Shown here piece after piece: positions 1 to 9,300 of a stretch of 64,000 nucleotides of DNA. The DNA lies in assembly GCF_003269295.1 (NCBI RefSeq), contig NZ_QLTT01000005.1:310001-374000 (forward strand), in the 5' to 3' direction. The stretch is from Lentzea atacamensis (GTDB taxonomy: Bacteria > Actinomycetota > Actinomycetes > Mycobacteriales > Pseudonocardiaceae). The translations under genes and the position numbers were made by a program. The stretch's first letter is position 1; every line of letters starts with the position of its first letter. A model generated the notes under the pieces. It ran no database searches. It was not told where the DNA came from and worked only from the letters and a program-made list of their open reading frames with translations.

Positions 1-1
1 C

Positions 2-218
2 GCCGACTTCTACGAGCCCGAGGGCCTGCCACGCCTCGCCGACCTGCTCCGTCCCGGCGGAGTGTTCGCGCCGTGGTCCAACGGCCCCGCCCGACGACGA
101 GTTCACCGCCACCCTCTCGCCGGTCTTCACCGAAGCCCGCGCTGAGATCGTCGGCTTCCCCAATCCGTCGCAGGACAACGACTCCACGAACACCGTCTAC
201 CTCGCGAAACTCGGTTGA
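2..218 (+). pseudogene. Spermidine synthase-like protein, C-terminal part, frameshifted (5' end outside window)
   Basis: Only the last 70 or so residues are present. The first frame reads ADFYEPEGLPRLADLLRPGG followed by VFAPWSN. The frame then changes between positions 83 and 93, and the second frame reads DDEFTATLSPVFTEAR and ends NTVYLAKLG at the TGA of 216-218. The layout (loss of frame after a GGVFxxWSN strand, then an FPNPxQD and TNTVYLA end) matches the C-terminal Rossmann half of fused or short spermidine synthase-like methyltransferases of actinobacteria. One extra base restores the reading, so this is either a real frameshift or a base-calling error in a CG-rich run. The upstream part cannot be judged. 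Confidence 0.5.
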
Positions 219-277
219 TCGTCTCCGAACCGCCTGCCAGAGTCGCAGACCGACCCCAGCGCGCCGAGGAGACGAGC

Positions 278-913
278 ATGTCAACAGCCGACCGTCTGCC
301 CGATGTCTCCCGTCCGGATGCCGGGCTGGCCGTGATCAGCCCTATGTACGTCGGCGGGTCGCAGCAGCAGAGCACGGTGGCCGACGAGGCGCTGGCGAGG
401 TGGACGCGAACGCCGGCACCGCAAGGGCTGGTGTCGTTGAACGTGTTCACAAGCCTCGACAACGAAGCACTACTGGCCTACGCGCAATGGACCGACGACG
501 ACGAGTACTCCGCCTACATCCGCACAGCGGCGCGCGGGCCACTGGACCTGGTCGACGCGGTCCGCTACCGGCTGTTCCGCAGCATGAGCGACGCCGCCGG
601 CGAACCGGGCTGCGTCATCACCGCCACGTTCGACGTGGACGGCCCCGAGCGGCAGCGGCACATCGTGGACGCGCTCGCCGACGCCGCGTCCCGCGCCGAC
701 CCGTTCCCCGGCGCGCTGGCCGCGCACTTCCACCTCAGCGTGGACGGCACCCGCGTGCTCAACTACGCCGAGTGGACCTCGTTGGAGGCGCACGACCGCG
801 CGGTGGACAACGCGGAACTCGACGAGATCTACCGCATCAGCCTGGAGACCCCCGGCGTGCGCGCCACCCGCGGCCGCGCCTACCGCCTCCATGGAGCGCT
901 GCACACGAGCTGA
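278..913 (+). CDS. Tandem antibiotic-biosynthesis-monooxygenase (ABM) domain protein
   Basis: A 211-residue protein with two dimeric alpha/beta-barrel (ABM-like) repeats, roughly residues 15-105 and 110-205. Each repeat carries a strand ending in W/EWT (YAQWTDDDEY and NYAEWTSLEA) and a preceding TFDV or NVFTS strand. ABM proteins are small cofactor-free monooxygenases or heme-degrading enzymes acting in the cytoplasm; the substrate cannot be told here. The ATG at 278 is chosen because GAGGA lies 7 bp upstream. A longer in-frame reading from 215 would overlap the upstream gene end and has no ribosome site. The gene stands alone, convergent with the TetR gene. Confidence 0.75.
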   Translation: MSTADRLPDVSRPDAGLAVISPMYVGGSQQQSTVADEALARWTRTPAPQGLVSLNVFTSLDNEALLAYAQWTDDDEYSAYIRTAARGPLDLVDAVRYRLFRSMSDAAGEPGCVITATFDVDGPERQRHIVDALADAASRADPFPGALAAHFHLSVDGTRVLNYAEWTSLEAHDRAVDNAELDEIYRISLETPGVRATRGRAYRLHGALHTS

Positions 914-1071
914 CCAGAGTGCTCAGGACCGGCCGAACATCAGGCCGGGGTGCCTGTCCAGGACACGCTGCCAGCTCGCGGGTGAGATAGCCGGATGCGG
1001 CATAGGCGGACAACCCCGGGGACCAGGCGAGCAACGCGACGGCGGCCAGTCCGGGATCCCAGGCCCTGCCC

Positions 1072-1761
1072 CTACGGCGCGGCGAGGGTGAGACTGTCCG
1101 GAACCGCGTCGAACGCTTCCTCGACACGATGGATGAGAACCTTGCTGCCGCCGGGCCCTTTCCAGCGGCCCAGCTTCTCCATCGGTGACGGCCCGTCATA
1201 ACCGCGCCCGGAGATCCAGTTCTTGACGGCGCAACGCCATGCGGCCAAGGACAACTCACCCAGCAGCCGCACCCTCACGTCCTGCCGGCTGTCGACACCG
1301 AGCTTCGTCTCCAACTCCGCGACGAGCCTGGATTGGACGGTCACCGAGTGCAGCAGACTGCGGTCCCACAGCACGGGCGTGCGGGCGATGAGACCGCGGG
1401 TGGCGAGGAAACTGCGGTCCCACTCCTCACCGAGCCCGGTGACGGCGGCGACCAACGCCTGCTTCAGGAAGTCCAGCACGGGACCGTGGAGCTCGCGTGC
1501 GGCGACCTCAGCGACATAGGCGTCCCACAGCTCCAGCTCCGCGGCCATCGCGACGTCCTCTTTGGACTGGAACATGCGGAAGAACGTGCGCTTGGAGACC
1601 TCCACCTCCTCGACCAGCTCGTCGAGGGTGGTTTCGTGGAATCCCCTGTCCAGGAACAACCGCAACGCGGTATCCGCCAGAGCCCGGCGAGTCCGCAACT
1701 TCTTGCGCTCGCGCAGGGGCAACGCCCGATCACCCGAGACGGCACCCGGCATGGTGGTCAT
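1072..1761 (-). CDS. TetR/AcrR family transcriptional regulator
   Basis: A 229-residue repressor-type regulator. Residues 15-65 form the N-terminal helix-turn-helix (RERKKLRTRRALADTALRLF, then TTLDELVEEVEVSKRTFFRMF), followed by an all-helical ligand-binding domain. It is transcribed divergently from the MFS transporter at 1864, the usual arrangement for local control of an efflux pump by its substrate. The shared 100-bp gap holds several dyads (see operator entry). ATG at 1761 or 1752 are both possible; a TTG at 1791 would lie inside the operator region and is less likely. The effector ligand is unknown. Confidence 0.88.
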   Translation of the reverse strand: MTTMPGAVSGDRALPLRERKKLRTRRALADTALRLFLDRGFHETTLDELVEEVEVSKRTFFRMFQSKEDVAMAAELELWDAYVAEVAARELHGPVLDFLKQALVAAVTGLGEEWDRSFLATRGLIARTPVLWDRSLLHSVTVQSRLVAELETKLGVDSRQDVRVRLLGELSLAAWRCAVKNWISGRGYDGPSPMEKLGRWKGPGGSKVLIHRVEEAFDAVPDSLTLAAP

Positions 1762-1787
1762 CGCCGGAGTGTAGCCGCCATCTAGAA

Positions 1788-1842
1788 GCAATTGCCACTA
1801 GAGCGATAGTGCCCCTCTCTGTAATCTGCCACTGAGGGGCAG
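1788..1842. promoter_or_regulatory. Operator cluster between tetR-like gene and MFS gene
   Basis: Visible dyads are CACTA-gagcga-TAGTG (1796-1811), TGCCCCTC (1810-1817) facing GAGGGGCA (1834-1841), and the palindrome GCAATTGC (1788-1795). TGCCACT is also repeated directly at 1793-1799 and 1827-1833. The 16-bp CACTA dyad has the size and form of a TetR-family operator. Binding of the adjacent regulator here is inferred from position. Confidence 0.6.
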
Positions 1843-1863
1843 TTTAAGTCGAGGGGGCGGGTC

Positions 1864-3066
1864 GTGGCGAAGTCCGTGCGCAGTCCGATGGTGCTGGCGG
1901 TACTGCTGGCCGGATCCACATTGGGGGTGATGGGAGGCGCCATCCTGGTCTCGGTGCTCGAGGTGATACGCGGCGAGTTCGCGGTCAGCGGCACCGCGGC
2001 GGGGTTCATCCTCACCGCACACGGGCTGGCGATCGCGCTGTCGAGCCCGCTGATGGGAAGGCTGGTGGACAGGTGGGGCATCCGCCCACCGCTGATCGGC
2101 GGGCTGGTGGTCTACGCGCTCGCCGGGGGCGCGGGACTGGTCGTGACGTCCTATCCGGCATTGATCGTGAGCCGACTGGTGTTCGGGGTCGGCGCGGCGG
2201 CGGTGTTCACCTGCACGACCGTCGCGCTGCTCGCCTTCTTCCAGGGGGCGGAGCGAGATCGGGTGATGGGCTGGCGGTCCACCGCGACCAGCGTCGGCGG
2301 GCTGGTGTGGCCCCTGCTGGGCGGAGTGCTCGGCGGGCTGTCCTGGCACGCCACGTTCGGCATCTACCTCGTCGGCATTCCACTCGCACTGGCCGCGATG
2401 TGGTCACTGCCGAACACCACCCCGCCCGACCGGCACAACCAGACCGGGGCGATCCTGCTGCTGCGGCAACGACCGGCGCTACTGGGCTGGTACGCGATGT
2501 GGATCGTGATCGCCGTCCAGATGTACGTGCTGGCGATCTTCCTGCCCCAGCACTTGGCGCGGCTCGGCATCCACGCCCCCGTGCTGGTAGCGATCTACGC
2601 AGTCGTCGGCCCTTCGATCACCACCAGCCTGATCGGACTGGTCTACGGCCGCCTGCGGGCACGGTTCGGCTACACAACCCTACTGCGGGTGGCGTTCGCC
2701 GCCTCCCTCGCCGGGTTCCTGCTCTACGCCACCGTCACCCAGCCCGTCCTCCTGCTGCTCGCGCCCGCGCTGTTCGGCGTGGGCAACGGCATCCTGTTCC
2801 CCATCGCCACCGTTCTGGTCGACCAAGCAGCCGGCGCCGAGCACCGCGGCCGCGCCGCGTCGCTGTCCGGGACCGCGATCTTCTCAGGCCAGTTCATGTC
2901 CCCTCTACTGTTCGGCCCCCTCATCGCCGCCACGTCCACCACCACCGGTTTCCTGGTCGCCGCCACGATCTCCGCCACCCTGCTCGTGATCGTTGTGGTT
3001 GGGCGTGTTGGAAAACATCGCCTGGACGAGGAAGACCGCGCCGGAGCACTCAACTCGGTTGGGTAA
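1864..3066 (+). CDS. Major facilitator superfamily transporter
   Basis: A 400-residue membrane protein with about 12 hydrophobic segments. It has the MFS loop motif between TM2 and TM3 (LMGRLVDRWGIRPPLIGG) and a related motif in the second half (RLRARFGYTTLLR). The family exports drugs or small metabolites by proton antiport across the cytoplasmic membrane. The GTG start at 1864 follows a GAGGGGG ribosome site. Its divergent TetR neighbour suggests substrate-induced expression. Length is normal for a DHA1-type exporter. The substrate is not predictable. Confidence 0.88.
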   Translation: MAKSVRSPMVLAVLLAGSTLGVMGGAILVSVLEVIRGEFAVSGTAAGFILTAHGLAIALSSPLMGRLVDRWGIRPPLIGGLVVYALAGGAGLVVTSYPALIVSRLVFGVGAAAVFTCTTVALLAFFQGAERDRVMGWRSTATSVGGLVWPLLGGVLGGLSWHATFGIYLVGIPLALAAMWSLPNTTPPDRHNQTGAILLLRQRPALLGWYAMWIVIAVQMYVLAIFLPQHLARLGIHAPVLVAIYAVVGPSITTSLIGLVYGRLRARFGYTTLLRVAFAASLAGFLLYATVTQPVLLLLAPALFGVGNGILFPIATVLVDQAAGAEHRGRAASLSGTAIFSGQFMSPLLFGPLIAATSTTTGFLVAATISATLLVIVVVGRVGKHRLDEEDRAGALNSVG

Positions 3067-3399
3067 CAAGCACCAACGCTCTCCCTCATCATCGACATGG
3101 CCCGCTACCGCGGGCATCCGACTGCCGCGCGGTGCTCGCAGTCGTCTATGACCCCGAGGCACACATCTCGAATCCCAGCGGGCTAGCACGATCCCGCGTC
3201 ATCCAGCGGGAGCGTCCCGCTGCGCCTGGCGGTCGCGCGATAGCGGCTTGCCCGGAGCTGCGATCATGGTCGGCAGGACTGCCTGGGGGGGGTTGGTGTG
3301 GGGATTCAGGGGTGCTCGACCGCAGGCTGTGCGAACGCGGCGGTGTTCAAATCGAGAACCAAGCGAACGGTCACCATCCACGCATCAGTCCGCTGACGT

Positions 3400-3690
3400 A
3401 TCTCCAGAACGGCTGCCCACTTCACCCAACCAAAACGGACAAACGCTGGCTGGCCGACACGCTGCCGGAGATCGCCTCGCAGTGGCACCCGAGCCTCAAC
3501 GGCAAGCTGATATCTCAGACCGTGGTGTGGGACTCGAAGCGCACGGTGTGGTGGCGACCGACTGCTACTGCCCGCGTCACGTCCTGCAGAACCCCCGATT
3601 GCGAGCCCGATACGGGCCCGAGATCCCCGACCTGCGACGACACCGGATGGCACGGAACAATAGGCTGCACCTCTGCTTCATGGACTTGAG
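3400..3690 (+). pseudogene. Treble-clef zinc-ribbon domain fragment (decayed)
   Basis: One frame reads LPEIASQWHPSLNGKL, then SKRTVWWRP. This is the start of the repeat found in probable zinc-ribbon proteins (pattern P-ELA-xxWHPxxNG-xL...KVWW-C). The expected continuation (C-x2-GH-W, then CPxC) is not in that frame. A neighbouring frame gives CYCPRHVLQNPRLRARYG, so frameshifts have broken the unit. Proteins with this repeat are often cargo of integrated elements and restriction loci. No start codon or ribosome site belongs to the fragment. Confidence 0.5.
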
Positions 3691-3746
3691 GTGCGGAAAC
3701 AGCACCCGCTGGCATCACCCGACACCTCCGTCAGGGTCGACCCGAG

Positions 3747-3797
3747 GACTCTTAATCAGCGGGTCCGGGGTTCGAGTCCCTGGCGGCGTACTCCGGA
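3747..3797 (+). repeat. Truncated second copy of tRNA-Lys(CTT): att-like direct repeat
   Basis: These 51 bp are identical to 11926-11976. Positions 3747-3790 equal the tRNA from the anticodon stem through the CTT anticodon, variable loop and T arm to the discriminator base A; the next 7 bp are tRNA trailer. The 5' half (acceptor 5' strand and D arm) is absent, so no functional tRNA can be made. A fragment running from anticodon loop to 3' end is the usual core of tyrosine-recombinase attachment sites in tRNA genes. The strand is the same as the intact gene. Confidence 0.8.
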
Positions 3798-3800
3798 GAA

Positions 3801-3832
3801 GCAGGTCGAGATTCGTCTCGACCTGCTTTTTT
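3801..3832 (+). terminator. Rho-independent terminator behind truncated tRNA copy
   Basis: A 10-bp perfect stem (GCAGGTCGAG / CTCGACCTGC) with loop ATTCGT is followed by six T. The intact tRNA has the same hairpin, but with an A-T pair and a U-G pair where this one has C-G and T-A. The stem is thus kept by paired changes, so the two copies diverged some time ago. Confidence 0.85.
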
Positions 3833-3886
3833 GCATTCTGCATACTCATCCTCATTCGCCTGCTGGCCGAGAAATGACTGATGGCC

Positions 3887-3916
3887 GGCCACCGCGGTAG
3901 CTGGCCACCGCGGTGG
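3887..3916. repeat. Short CG-rich direct repeat and palindrome
   Basis: GGCCACCGCGGT occurs at 3887-3898 and again at 3903-3914 (16-bp period), and CCACCGCGGTGG (3905-3916) is a perfect palindrome. It lies just past the stop of the sigma/partner remnant on the other strand and could be its old terminator or a recombination scar. No function is claimed. Confidence 0.4.
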
Positions 3917-3935
3917 CTGGCCATCACGAACCTCG

Positions 3936-4293
3936 TCACCACTTGTCGGAGGTGACGATCGCCTTCAGCTGGTCGAGGGCCAGCGGCGACTGCGGCGAGT
4001 AGATCCGACCGCCCGGCGACTCGATCGCAGCACCCGACGGGTCCTCCTGGTTGCTGACGCGTAGGAGGACGACCGTCCCGTCGGGCCGCTGGAGGCACGC
4101 CATGTACGACACCGCGCCGGGCGCCAGCCGCACGGTCTCGGTCGCCAGCTGGGAGCCGTCGGGCAGCGTGCTGACAAGACAGGCCCAGCACATCACTCAC
4201 CAGCTCCTCGGCCAGCCACGTCCGGCAGGTCAGGACCGTGGTGAACCGCATCAGCGCGGGACGCTGCCTTGCCACGTACTCAGCGAACTCCAC
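3936..4293 (-). pseudogene. Deletion fusion: SigE-family sigma factor N-terminus joined to its membrane partner C-terminus
   Basis: On the minus strand a GTG at 4293 with GGGAG 6 bp upstream begins VEFAEYVARQRPALMRF, then LAEELVSDVL. This is the first helix pair of a SigE-family ECF sigma factor. After about 35 codons, near 4190, the sigma frame ends in unrelated residues. A second frame continues to the stop at 3936 with RPDGTVVLLRV and PLALDQLKAIVTSDKW. That tail resembles the end of the sigma-partner protein at 10189-11022 (HADGTVVFVM, then MTDQQLAALAVDPRL). The simplest reading is one deletion removing the rest of the sigma gene and the first two thirds of its neighbour. Confidence 0.65.
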
Positions 4294-4466
4294 CGGCAAC
4301 TCCCGATCATCAACTCGACCTCGATTTCGCACCCCCAATGGAGAAGTGACCTCTAACGTTGCATCCGATCTCTCAACAGCCCGAGCAGACTGAGCTGTGA
4401 CGACACCGACGCTGATCCTCATCGGACAGTTCGAACCGGACCTCGCAGAGGAAGTGGAGACGACGA

Positions 4467-5687
4467 TTGGTATCGCCGCCCGATGAGCTGAGCTACCGGT
4501 CGGTGCTGCGACTGCCGGACGTCGGCAGGCTCGTGACCGCGTCCACGGTCTCCCGGCTGGCCGAGCAGACCTTCGCACTGGCGATCGTGCTCTACACGCT
4601 CGAACGGTTCCACTCGCCCGCGCTGGCCGGTGTCGTCGCGTTCATCGCGATGGCGCCGGGTCTGGTGCTGAGCCCGATCGCCGGCGCCGTGCTGGACCGG
4701 CTCGGCGCCGCCCGTGCGATCACGGTCGACCTGCTGGCGAGCGCGGTGCTGGTGTTCGCCCTCGTCGTCGCCGACCGAACGCACTTCACCAGTTCGTGGC
4801 TGCTGATCGTCGTCGCGGGCCTGTACTCGTTGACGAGCCCGCTGCACCTGGCCGGCGTGCGCACGCTGCTCCCCCGGCTCGTGCCCGCGCACGCGCTGCC
4901 TCGCGTGAACGCCTTGGACACCAGCACGTTCGCCGTGGTGGACGTGCTCGGGCCGGTGCTCGCGGGCGGGCTGTTCGCGTTGACCGGGTCGTGGGTGACG
5001 CTGGCGCTCATCGGCGGGCTGTACGTCGTGGCCGCCGTCCTGCTGGTCCCGCTGGCGCTGCGGACAGCGGAACAGCGCGCCGAACGCCCGCACCTGCTGC
5101 GGGAAGCCGCTTCCGGTCTCGGCTATCTGCTGCGCCACCCGACTTTGCGCGCGCTGGCCGGGTCCTACTCGCTGTACCAGGTGAGCTGGGGCGTGCTGGT
5201 GGTCGCGGTGCCGGTCACCGTGCAGCGCGAGCTCGCCACCGCCGACGCCGCCGAGGTGGGCACCGGCCTGCTGTGGGCTCTGGTCGGGGTGACCGCCGTC
5301 GTGGGTGCGTTGTTCGTCGGGCGGCTCGAGAGCACGAACCGCGAACGCGGCTGGATCATGGCGGGCACCCTCGGCACCGCTGTCGCCGTCTTCCCGATCG
5401 CCGGGCTCGGCGGCCTGGTGTGGCTCGCGGTGGGACTGGCGCTGGTGGGTCTGCTGTCCGGACTGGTGGACGTCGGCACGCTGACCCTGCGCCAGCGCCG
5501 CACCGACCCCGAGCAGCTGGGCCGGGTGCTGGCGACGTCCATCAGCGCCAACATGTCCGGCCTGCCGCTCGGGTCGCTGATCGGCGGTCTGGTGCTGGCC
5601 TGGTCGGTGCCGGCCGCGTTCGCCGTCGGTGCCGCCGCGGCCGCCTGCTCGGCACTGGTGGCGCTCCTGATCTCCCGGTCCAGCTGA
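4467..5687 (+). CDS. MFS transporter, EntS/macrolide-efflux type
   Basis: A 406-residue protein with 12 predicted membrane segments. The TM2-TM3 loop IAGAVLDRLGAARAITVDLL and the acidic residue in AGVRTLLPRLVPAHALPRVN are typical of the MFS_3 group (EntS, MefA-like exporters). The start is taken as TTG 4467, preceded by GAGGAAGTGGAG; no better start lies nearby. It is an exporter in the cytoplasmic membrane, with unknown substrate. No regulator adjoins it. It ends 14 bp from the convergent reductase gene. Confidence 0.85.
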   Translation: MVSPPDELSYRSVLRLPDVGRLVTASTVSRLAEQTFALAIVLYTLERFHSPALAGVVAFIAMAPGLVLSPIAGAVLDRLGAARAITVDLLASAVLVFALVVADRTHFTSSWLLIVVAGLYSLTSPLHLAGVRTLLPRLVPAHALPRVNALDTSTFAVVDVLGPVLAGGLFALTGSWVTLALIGGLYVVAAVLLVPLALRTAEQRAERPHLLREAASGLGYLLRHPTLRALAGSYSLYQVSWGVLVVAVPVTVQRELATADAAEVGTGLLWALVGVTAVVGALFVGRLESTNRERGWIMAGTLGTAVAVFPIAGLGGLVWLAVGLALVGLLSGLVDVGTLTLRQRRTDPEQLGRVLATSISANMSGLPLGSLIGGLVLAWSVPAAFAVGAAAAACSALVALLISRSS

Positions 5688-5701
5688 GGCCACGGCCTTC
5701 G

Positions 5702-6265
5702 TCAGCTCGGCACCACGCGATACCGCACGTGCGTGACCGCCGGTGAGGACACCGAGAACTCCTGCTCCAGCGCCACGGACACGCCGTCGAACAGCCGCGC
5801 GCCGGCGCCGAGCAGCAGCGGCACCAGGTTGAGCTGCACGTGGTCGAGCAGCCCTGCCCGCAGGACCGCCCTGCTGGTCTCGGCTCCCATCACGATCACG
5901 TCCCTGCCGCCGGCAACCTCCACGGCCTGCCGCACGGCGGCGGCCACGTCGGTGACGAACGTGAAGGAGGCCGAGCGGGCGGGCAACGGAGGTCGTCCGG
6001 TGCGGGTGAGCACGAACGTCGGTACTGGGTAGGGCGTGTCCTCCCAGTGCGGCAGGCCCAGCTCGAACGTGTGGCGGCCGCAGACGACCGCACCCGCCGA
6101 CGCCGTCATCCAGGCGGCGACCTCCTGGTCGATCGGTGCGGGCGCGCCGAACATCCAGGAGTGCAGCGCCTCGCCGCCCTCCCCCATCGGGTTCTCCATC
6201 GAGACGTTCGGTCCGGTGACGTAGCCGTCGAGAGAGATGCTCTTGTGCACGATGACGTTTCCCAT
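5702..6265 (-). CDS. Dihydrofolate reductase family protein (RibD C-terminal fold)
   Basis: 187 residues, normal for this family. The N-terminus VIVHKSISLDGYVTGPN and the later DVIVMGAETSRAVLRAGLLD and LNLVPLLLGAGARLF are the core motifs of RibD_C/DHFR-like NADPH-dependent reductases. These proteins are common as single genes in actinobacteria, often near antibiotic-resistance or stress genes, and their substrates are mostly unknown. The ATG at 6265 is the natural start. The gene is co-directional with the S8 peptidase but separated by 63 bp. Confidence 0.85.
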   Translation of the reverse strand: MGNVIVHKSISLDGYVTGPNVSMENPMGEGGEALHSWMFGAPAPIDQEVAAWMTASAGAVVCGRHTFELGLPHWEDTPYPVPTFVLTRTGRPPLPARSASFTFVTDVAAAVRQAVEVAGGRDVIVMGAETSRAVLRAGLLDHVQLNLVPLLLGAGARLFDGVSVALEQEFSVSSPAVTHVRYRVVPS

Positions 6266-6328
6266 GCACAGGCAGACCGGCGAGCGTCCGGAAACTCATC
6301 GGTGGACGCCCGCCGTTCCCCTGCTCGG

Positions 6329-9300
6329 TTACTTCAGGGCGTAGGCGCGGATGATGGTCTGGCTCTGCTTGTTCCCCTCGGCGTCGTGGACGGACGAGCG
6401 CAGCGAGACGAACTTCGCGCCGGCCGGGTGGCGGACCGTGACCGTCCACTGTGTACGGTCACGCTGGACCAGCGCCGGAGCCCAGGTCTTGCCGTCGTCG
6501 CAGGAGACGTCGACCGTCGGCTTGGAGATCTGGCCGGGGGTGGCGCTTCCGTTGCGCTGCACCGACATCGGGATCCGGAAGAACCTGCCGGCGGGTGCGG
6601 CGTTGCGGTCGTCGAGGTCCGGTGCGTACCGCACCCCGAGCAGCGGCAGGAGGGTTGCTTCGAGGGGCCGCTCACCGCGCTGCGAGGTGAACGTCCACTC
6701 CGCCTCGTACCGGGTGGTCAGACCCGCGTAGGTGGAGCGGTCCGCGGTGGTGCGGGCGGTGTACGCGGCCCGTTCCGGACCTACGTCGAACACGCCGTAG
6801 ACCGCCTGGTCGTTTTCGCCGATGACCTTGCCGTCGCGCAGCAGCTCCGTGCGACCGCGCATCGCCTGCGAGCTGTTGCGGCCGGGGTCCTGGTCGGCCA
6901 GCGGTGAGATCTGGAAGTGCAGCCGGTCCAGTCCCCGGAACGCCGTGGACCCGACCTCGCCGTCGAACAGGGACGGCCCGAACACGCCGCGGTTCCAGCG
7001 GACGGTCGTGGTCTTCCCGCGGGGGTAAACCACCGGCTTGACCTGCACGTGCTCGCCGAGCCACTGGTCGCCGACCACCTCGGTGAAGGTGCGGAAGGCC
7101 CACGGCACGTCCGGTGTGTAGTACTCGGTCAGGGTGCCGGGCAACGGGATGGCCACCAGGTCGCGGACACCGGTCGAGCCCGGTGTCGTGCTCGCGTGCT
7201 CGGACCGGACCTTCGCGAGGTCGCCCGTCCGATCGTGCCACCTCGGTGTCCTCGGGACGGCGTGGTCGGTGTGCTTCAGGTGGTACAGGTACGGGCTGCC
7301 GTCGAACGACCGTCCGTTCCACTTCGCCTTCGTGGTCTGCGTGGTGAAGGTGAACGCGTCGTGCCGGGTGGACGACGGTCGCACTGTCAGCCGCTGGAGC
7401 TCCTCTCCGAACGCCAGCACCGACTCCCCGGTGAACCCGTACTCGGTGTTGGTCGTGCGATGGAAGTCGAGCTGGGTGCGGACGTCCCGGGAGGACGGCT
7501 CGTCCACCGTGATCCCGACGGGCATCGCCTCGCGGGCGTCGAAGACCAGCGAAGTCTTCTTGCCCACCGTGAACGTCGGTTCGGCCATGTACGCCTTGCG
7601 CCCGGTGGCGGCGTCCCGGACGAAGCCGGTGTAGGTGTACTCGCCCGCGGGCAGCCGGACCGTGGTGGGCCCGGTGGCGAAGGCCTTGTAGACGTCCACC
7701 CGGCCGATCGGGACGAACCGGTAGCGGTAGTCGGTGCTGGGCGAGCCGTCGTGAGCGATGGCGGTGAGGTCGACGTCGTAGCTCTCGACCTCGCGATGCA
7801 CCGCGATCGGCGTGCGCACCGCGGTGGTGCCGGCCGTCGCGGTGATGACGCCCGAGACATCACCGGAAGGCCCGTTCACCGCGACGTCGGCGGTGACGGT
7901 GACGGTGGCCTGACCACCTGCCGGCACGGTCACCGTCGCCGGGGTGATCGTGAACATGCCCTGCGGTGCGGGAGAACCGTCCTGGTGCTTGACGTCGGCC
8001 GAGAGGCTGAAGGTGGCCGGTGCGGTGCCGTGGTTGGTGTAGGTGAGGGTCTTCTTGATCGCGGCCGTGTCCTGGTAGGGCCAGCGCACCTCGCCGAAGT
8101 TCAGGCTCGCGGGTGCGGCGGACGTGGTCGCGCCGACCGCTTTGCCGACGTCGACCCGGCCCGCGCCCTGCTGGTGGACCGTCAGTCCGGCCTTCGCGGT
8201 GGCGCTGCCCATCAGCGTGGACTTCAGCTGCTCCGCGGTCCAGCCCGGGTGCTGCCCGGCGAGGATCGCCGCCGCGCCCGCGACGTGCGGTGCCGCCATC
8301 GACGTGCCCGTCAGCGGCAGGTGGCTCTGGCCGGGCTGCCCGTTCACGCTGTGCGCGGCGCGGGCCGCGGTGATGTCGACGCCGGGCGCGGTGATGTCCG
8401 GTTTGACCGCACCGTCGCCGAACCGGGGACCCCGGCCGGAGAACTCGGCCAGGTTGTCCGAGCGGTCGACCGCTCCGACGGTCAGCGCCGCGTCCGCGGT
8501 GCCCGGCAGTCCGACGAAGCCCTGGTTGCCCGCGGCGATGACGAACAGCGTCCCGGTTTCGGCGGTGAGCCGGTTCACCGCCTGCGACAACGGATCCGTG
8601 CCGTCGCTCGGTTCGCCGCTCAGGCTCATGTTGACCACGTCGGCACCCTGGGCCGCCGCCCACTGCATGCCTTCGATGATCGTCGACACGTGGCCGACAC
8701 CGTCGTCGCCGAGCACCTTCCCGTTGAGGAGCCTGGTGTCCGGCGCGACTCCCCGGTACCGGGTGTGCTCGCTGGTGATGATCGACGCGACGTGCGTGCC
8801 GTGCCCGTGCCGGTCGTCCGGGTTGTCACCGCCGGTGAAGTCGCGGGCGTCCACCACCGCGCCGGCGAGGTCGGGGGGCGTGGCGTCGATCCCGGTGTCC
8901 AGCACCGCGACCTTGGTACCCGCACCGGTGTGGCCTGCCTGCCACGCGGCCGGGGCGCCGATCTGCGGCACCGAGTGCTCCAGAGCCACCCGGACCCGTC
9001 CGTCGAGCCACACGCGGTCCGCCTTCTGGGCCACCGGCCAGAACGCCGCCGAACGAGCCACGGAGACGGCCGTCGCCCCCATGGCGGGCAGTTCGCGCGT
9101 GACCTGGGCGGCGGCAGTGCTCGGCGCCGGTCCGGCGTGGTCGACGATCAGCGGCAGGCGGTCGGCAGAGGCGTCGTCGAACCCGGCGGCGATCAGGTCG
9201 GTGACGTTGAACAGCCGCGGGTCGAGAACCCCCTTCTGCAACAGTGCCTGCGCGTCCTCCGGGACGACGTTGAGGTCGCCGTGCTCGTCGGTGTAGGACT

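Larger units (their letters stand above)
3067..3935. other. 870-bp region of decayed sequence between MFS gene and sigma remnant
   Basis: No intact gene. It contains a damaged zinc-ribbon coding fragment (about 3400-3690), the truncated tRNA-Lys copy (3747-3790) with a terminator (3801-3832), and a short CG-rich repeat (3887-3916). From 3067 to about 3400 I see only short overlapping frames without protein-like features. The mixture of gene fragments and a tRNA 3' end is what is left at the edge of integrated elements. Confidence 0.6.

Noticed and set aside
837-1071. Minus-strand frame reading DPGLAAVALLAWSPGLSAYA between the ABM and TetR genes
   Set aside because: It looks protein-like for about 40 residues, but it overlaps the ABM gene and the TetR end and has no start signal; at most an old remnant.
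3715-3835. Peptide TPPGTRTPDPLIKS on the minus strand (also at 11915-12000)
   Set aside because: It is the translation of tRNA-Lys antisense sequence and its terminator, a well-known false protein.
4419-6449. 676-codon minus-strand open frame across the MFS and reductase genes
   Set aside because: Low-complexity Gln/Arg/His composition and it crosses two genes with clear families.
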